Source: Moraxella porci DSM 25326
GTDB taxonomy: Bacteria > Pseudomonadota > Gammaproteobacteria > Pseudomonadales > Moraxellaceae
Reading direction: 5' to 3'
Length of the DNA: 38,006 nucleotides
Assembly (NCBI RefSeq): GCF_002014855.1
Contig: NZ_MUYV01000014.1
Span: 1 to 38,006, forward strand
Made by a program: the position numbers and the translations under genes. Shown piece after piece: positions 34,674-38,006 of this stretch. How positions within the stretch are numbered: the stretch's first letter is position 1; every line of letters starts with the position of its first letter. The notes beneath the pieces were generated by a model, which made no database searches, was not told the DNA's origin, and saw only the letters and a list, made by a program, of their open reading frames with translations.

Positions 34674-36617
34674 TTATTTTTCAGCTTTTTCAGCAGTCTT
34701 TGCGACATAATTGCCTTTTTGGGCGACGGCGTCATTTAGTAGGGTGATAAAGGCATCCACTGGCATAGAGCCTAGGTTTGCACCTTCACGAGTACGCACA
34801 TTGACTGTGCCTTCTTCGACTTCTTTATCGCCAAGCACCAGCATAAACGGAATGCGTTCTAGGGTGCGTTCACGAATCTTAAAGCCGATTTTTTCGTTAC
34901 GCAAATCGCTCACCGCACGCAGGCCAGCGGCTTTTAGCTTGGCGACGACGGCATCACAGGCATCGGCTTGCTTGTCGGTGATGTTCATCACCACTGCTTG
35001 AGTTGGTGCAAGCCAAGGTGGCATCAGACCTGCGTATTCTTCGATCAAGATACCGATAAAGCGTTCAAACGAACCTAGAATCGCACGGTGCAGCATCACA
35101 GGACGCTCTTTGTCGCCGTTTTCGTTGATAAAGTCAGCATCTAGGCGTTCTGGCAAGTTGAAATCCAGCTGTAGCGTGCCACATTGCCACATACGGCCTA
35201 GGCAGTCTTTTAGGCTAAATTCAATCTTCGGACCATAAAATGCACCTTCGCCTTCTTGTAGCTCCCAAGCAAGACCTGCGGTATCTAGTGCATCCGCCAA
35301 CGCTTTTTCGGCATCATCCCATAGATGATCAGCACCGACACGCTTTTCTGGGCGAGTAGATAGCTTCATCACGATGTCAGTAAAACCAAAGTCCTTATAG
35401 ACATCAAGGGTCAGCTGAATAAAGGCTTGGGCTTCGTCACGAATCTGAGCGTGCGTACAGAAAATATGCGCATCGTCTTGGGTAAAGCCACGCACACGCA
35501 TGATGCCATGTAGCGCACCTGATGGTTCGTTGCGATGGCATGAACCAAATTCTGCCAAGCGTAGTGGCAAATCACGGTAAGACTTCAAGCCTTGGTTGAA
35601 TACTTGCACATGGCAAGGGCAGTTCATTGGCTTGATGGCATAATCACGGTTTTCAGAACTGGTGGTAAACATATTTTCGGCATAGTTTTCCCAGTGACCT
35701 GATTTTTCCCACAGGCTGCGATCGACGATTTGTGGGGTTTTGATTTCAAGATAGCCATTGTCTTGCTGTACTTTACGCATATACTGCTCAAGCACTTGAT
35801 AAATCGTCCAGCCATTTGGATGCCAAAATACCATGCCAGGGGCTTGCTCTTGTAGATGGAACAAACCTAGTGCTTTACCAATCTTGCGATGGTCACGCTT
35901 TTCGGCTTCTTCGATACGCTGAATGTAGGCTTTGAGCTCTTTTTTGTCCGCCCAAGCCGTGCCATAGATACGCTGTAGCTGTTCGTTTTTGGCATCGCCA
36001 CGCCAGTAAGCACCGCTCATTTTGGTCAGTTGGAACGCTTTTAGAAAGCGAGTATTTGGCACGTGTGGGCCACGGCACATATCGATGTATTCTTGGTGAT
36101 AATACAGACCCATCGCTGTCTCATTAGGCATATCATCGATTAGGCGTAGTTTATAATCTTCGCCACGAGATTTGAAGATTTCGATGACTTCAGCTCGTGG
36201 AGTCATTTTTTTGATGACATCATAGTCTTGGTCGATGAGCTGTTTCATACGCTCTTCGATGGCTTTCATGTCTTCGGGGGTGAATGGGCGTGGGCTGTAG
36301 ATGTCATAATAAAAGCCGTCTTCGATGACAGGGCCGATGACCATTTTGACATCAGGGTATAGCTGTTTGACCGCATGACCAAGCAAGTGAGCGCATGAGT
36401 GGCGGATAATCTCAACGCCTTCGGCATCTTTGGCGGTAATGATTGATACGCTGGCATCAGCGGTAATCGGGTCGCAAGCATCTACCAATTTGCCATCGAC
36501 ACGACCTGCGATGGTGGCTTTGGCAAGTCCTGGACCGATATCTTGGGCGATTTGCATGACGGTGGTTTGGCCGTCAAATTGACGAACACTGCCATCTGGT
36601 AAGGTGATTGCAACCAT
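34674..36617 (-). CDS. thrS: threonyl-tRNA synthetase
   Basis: This 647-aa class II aminoacyl-tRNA synthetase charges tRNA-Thr in the cytoplasm. It has an N-terminal TGS domain (1-60) and an editing domain with [16 protein letters not shown] and [18 protein letters not shown]. The catalytic domain has NCPCHVQVF (zinc Cys), [29 protein letters not shown] (motif 2) and [19 protein letters not shown] (motif 3), followed by the C-terminal anticodon-binding domain. ATG 36617 is preceded by AGGAG. Length and motifs are typical. Confidence 0.97.
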   Translation of the reverse strand: MVAITLPDGSVRQFDGQTTVMQIAQDIGPGLAKATIAGRVDGKLVDACDPITADASVSIITAKDAEGVEIIRHSCAHLLGHAVKQLYPDVKMVIGPVIEDGFYYDIYSPRPFTPEDMKAIEERMKQLIDQDYDVIKKMTPRAEVIEIFKSRGEDYKLRLIDDMPNETAMGLYYHQEYIDMCRGPHVPNTRFLKAFQLTKMSGAYWRGDAKNEQLQRIYGTAWADKKELKAYIQRIEEAEKRDHRKIGKALGLFHLQEQAPGMVFWHPNGWTIYQVLEQYMRKVQQDNGYLEIKTPQIVDRSLWEKSGHWENYAENMFTTSSENRDYAIKPMNCPCHVQVFNQGLKSYRDLPLRLAEFGSCHRNEPSGALHGIMRVRGFTQDDAHIFCTHAQIRDEAQAFIQLTLDVYKDFGFTDIVMKLSTRPEKRVGADHLWDDAEKALADALDTAGLAWELQEGEGAFYGPKIEFSLKDCLGRMWQCGTLQLDFNLPERLDADFINENGDKERPVMLHRAILGSFERFIGILIEEYAGLMPPWLAPTQAVVMNITDKQADACDAVVAKLKAAGLRAVSDLRNEKIGFKIRERTLERIPFMLVLGDKEVEEGTVNVRTREGANLGSMPVDAFITLLNDAVAQKGNYVAKTAEKAEK

Positions 36618-36947
36618 AATAACTCCTAGTGTTGGCGTTGGTAGTGATGTTTGCTACTTTCAAACATATAACCGCTACCGATTGGGAAAAAGAAAATAAT
36701 CCGACCATTTTAGCAAATTTTGCTACAATAAGCAAAAATCACCAAGCTAGGATTTGTTGCGTTATGATTAACGAATTTGCAGCAACTTGAATATTTTGAG
36801 AATTGACAAATAGCCATCAGTCAGATCTTTGTCACCTGATCTGACATTATAAAGCTTATTGTTGCGATACTATATTAGTATAAAATAAATGATAAAGCAC
36901 AAAATAAATGCTAAAATAAGCGAAACTTTAAGTAATAAGAGTACTTT
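36618..36947. other. 330-bp divergent spacer between thrS and ltaE
   Basis: No gene is visible. The spacer holds the thrS leader on the minus strand and the ltaE promoter on the plus strand. No long leader hairpin resembling the E. coli thrS operator could be identified with confidence. Confidence 0.5.
36859..36886 (+). promoter_or_regulatory. candidate promoter of ltaE
   Basis: TTGTTG (36859-36864) and TAAAAT (36881-36886) have a 16-bp spacer, about 60 bp before the ltaE start codon. Confidence 0.5.
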
Positions 36948-37955
36948 ATGAAACATTTTGCGTCAGATAATTATGCCGGCGTCCATCCAACGATCATGCA
37001 AGCACTCATCGAGGCCAATGTAGGTCATGAATCTGCTTATGGCGGCGATCGATACACTGAGGCGCTTGATGCGGTGATTCGCCGTGAATTTGGCGAAGCA
37101 GCGCGCGGCTTTGGTGTATTTAATGGCACTGGCGCAAATGTCTTAGGGCTACAAAGCCTGATGCCGCGCTATGGTTCGGTGATTTGTGCTTATACTGGAC
37201 ACATTAACCAAGATGAGAGTAATGCACCACAGGCGGTTGGCGGCTTTAAGCTTTGGACAATCGCAAGCAGTGATGGTAAATTGACGCCAGAGCTTGTTGC
37301 GCCAGTTGCCCAAGGTTTTGGTAATGAACATCGCGCTCAGCCATTGGTGCTTTATATCAGTCAGGTCACCGAATGCGGTACTTGCTACACGATCGATGAA
37401 TTGCGCGCGTTGGCAGAATTTTGCCACGAGCGCGGCATGAAGCTGTTTGTTGATGGTGCAAGGTTGTCAAATGCAGCAGCGTATCTAAATGTCAGCTTTA
37501 AGCAGATGATCACTGATACGGGTGTTGATATGGTTTCGTTTGGTGGCACAAAAAACGGCCTGATGTACGGCGAGTATCTGATTGATGTCAAAGGTGAGTT
37601 GGGTGATGAATTGAAATTTTTACGCAAAATGAGCATGCAAACGGCATCAAAAATGCGTTTCATATCAGCACAATTATTGGCATTATTTAAAAATGAGCTG
37701 TATCGCACGCTGGCAAATCATAGCAATCAAATGGCAAAGTATCTGGCAGAATCATTACTGACGCTGCCTGACACCAAGCTGATGCACCCTGTGGAGTCAA
37801 ACGGTGTGTTCATCACAATGCCTGATCAAATCATCGAAAAAGCACGAAATCACAGTCAATTTTATGATTGGCACGAAGGTGCGGTACGCTTGATGTGTAG
37901 CTTTGATACCACCAAAGAAGATATTGATGCTTTGATGGCAGTCATTAGATCATAA
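36948..37955 (+). CDS. ltaE: low-specificity L-threonine aldolase
   Basis: This 335-aa PLP enzyme cleaves threonine and allo-threonine to glycine and acetaldehyde. It starts MKHFASDNYAGVHPTIM and has HESAYGGDRYTEALD and FNGTGANVLGLQSL. MKLFVDGARLSNAAA carries the Asp that contacts PLP, and VSFGGTKNGLMYGEY the PLP-binding Lys. Fold type I and length fit the LtaE/GlyI family, which also resembles phenylserine aldolases, so the substrate range is open. It is divergent from thrS. Confidence 0.88.
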   Translation: MKHFASDNYAGVHPTIMQALIEANVGHESAYGGDRYTEALDAVIRREFGEAARGFGVFNGTGANVLGLQSLMPRYGSVICAYTGHINQDESNAPQAVGGFKLWTIASSDGKLTPELVAPVAQGFGNEHRAQPLVLYISQVTECGTCYTIDELRALAEFCHERGMKLFVDGARLSNAAAYLNVSFKQMITDTGVDMVSFGGTKNGLMYGEYLIDVKGELGDELKFLRKMSMQTASKMRFISAQLLALFKNELYRTLANHSNQMAKYLAESLLTLPDTKLMHPVESNGVFITMPDQIIEKARNHSQFYDWHEGAVRLMCSFDTTKEDIDALMAVIRS

Positions 37956-38006
37956 AAAGCGCAAACAGATCGTGGATTGGGTTAAAGTTAAACCCCAACA
38001 AAATCA
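37956..38006. other. end of window after ltaE
   Basis: A TTGGGTT/AACCCCAA near-palindrome at about 37977-37997 could be the start of the ltaE terminator, cut by the window edge. Confidence 0.3.

Overview
The window looks like a chromosomal segment of a Moraxellaceae bacterium, most likely Moraxella. The grounds are the gene families: a six-gene Na+-NQR operon, a DUF1852/MesX gene next to a core-MetE gene, a clade-3 catalase, RNase R, thrS-infC, and AT-rich spacers with many simple hairpin terminators. The species call is an inference from gene content, not from a marker gene. No tRNA, rRNA or CRISPR array was seen.

Bases 1-7150 are an AT-rich accessory island. It starts with debris of polymorphic-toxin loci: a toxin/haemagglutinin fragment broken by an IS3-type remnant, and a membrane-anchored candidate immunity gene. 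Next come a short toxin tail with a PxxCxxC deaminase-like motif, a YwqK-like immunity pseudogene with one nonsense codon, and an endonuclease V-like gene. The endonuclease V gene is split by a 4137-bp insertion (2648-6784) that is itself two nested IS1595-family elements. The outer one is an IS1016-like IS with 14-bp perfect terminal repeats and an 8-bp target duplication. Its transposase is interrupted by an inner 3417-bp element (3127-6543) with different terminal repeats and its own 8-bp duplication. Both insertions can be removed in silico to restore perfect reading frames. The inner element carries its own transposase, a coiled-coil/winged-helix accessory gene, and a divergent cargo operon: a DUF6471 protein, a DNA methyltransferase and an overlapping 189-aa protein of unknown or nuclease-like type. 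This may be a mobile restriction-modification or anti-restriction module.

Bases 7150-21830 are housekeeping and metabolic genes. They comprise a 3-hydroxyisobutyryl-CoA hydrolase-like enzyme, a rhomboid protease, an OmpA-domain protein, RluE pseudouridine synthase, an M61 aminopeptidase with a PDZ domain, and a SlyD-type isomerase. The folate-independent methionine synthase pair mesX-mesD follows, with a flavin reductase behind it, then an AbgT transporter and a catalase.

Bases 21930-27890 hold nqrABCDEF on the minus strand as one tight operon, without adjacent apbE or nqrM. From 28374 come hisA and a decayed stretch with two tandem paralogous lipoproteins, the second frameshifted. Then follow a small membrane protein behind rnr, and rimI. 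The infC gene starts at an AUU codon with its own consensus promoter and is separated from thrS by a terminator. The window ends with the low-specificity threonine aldolase gene.
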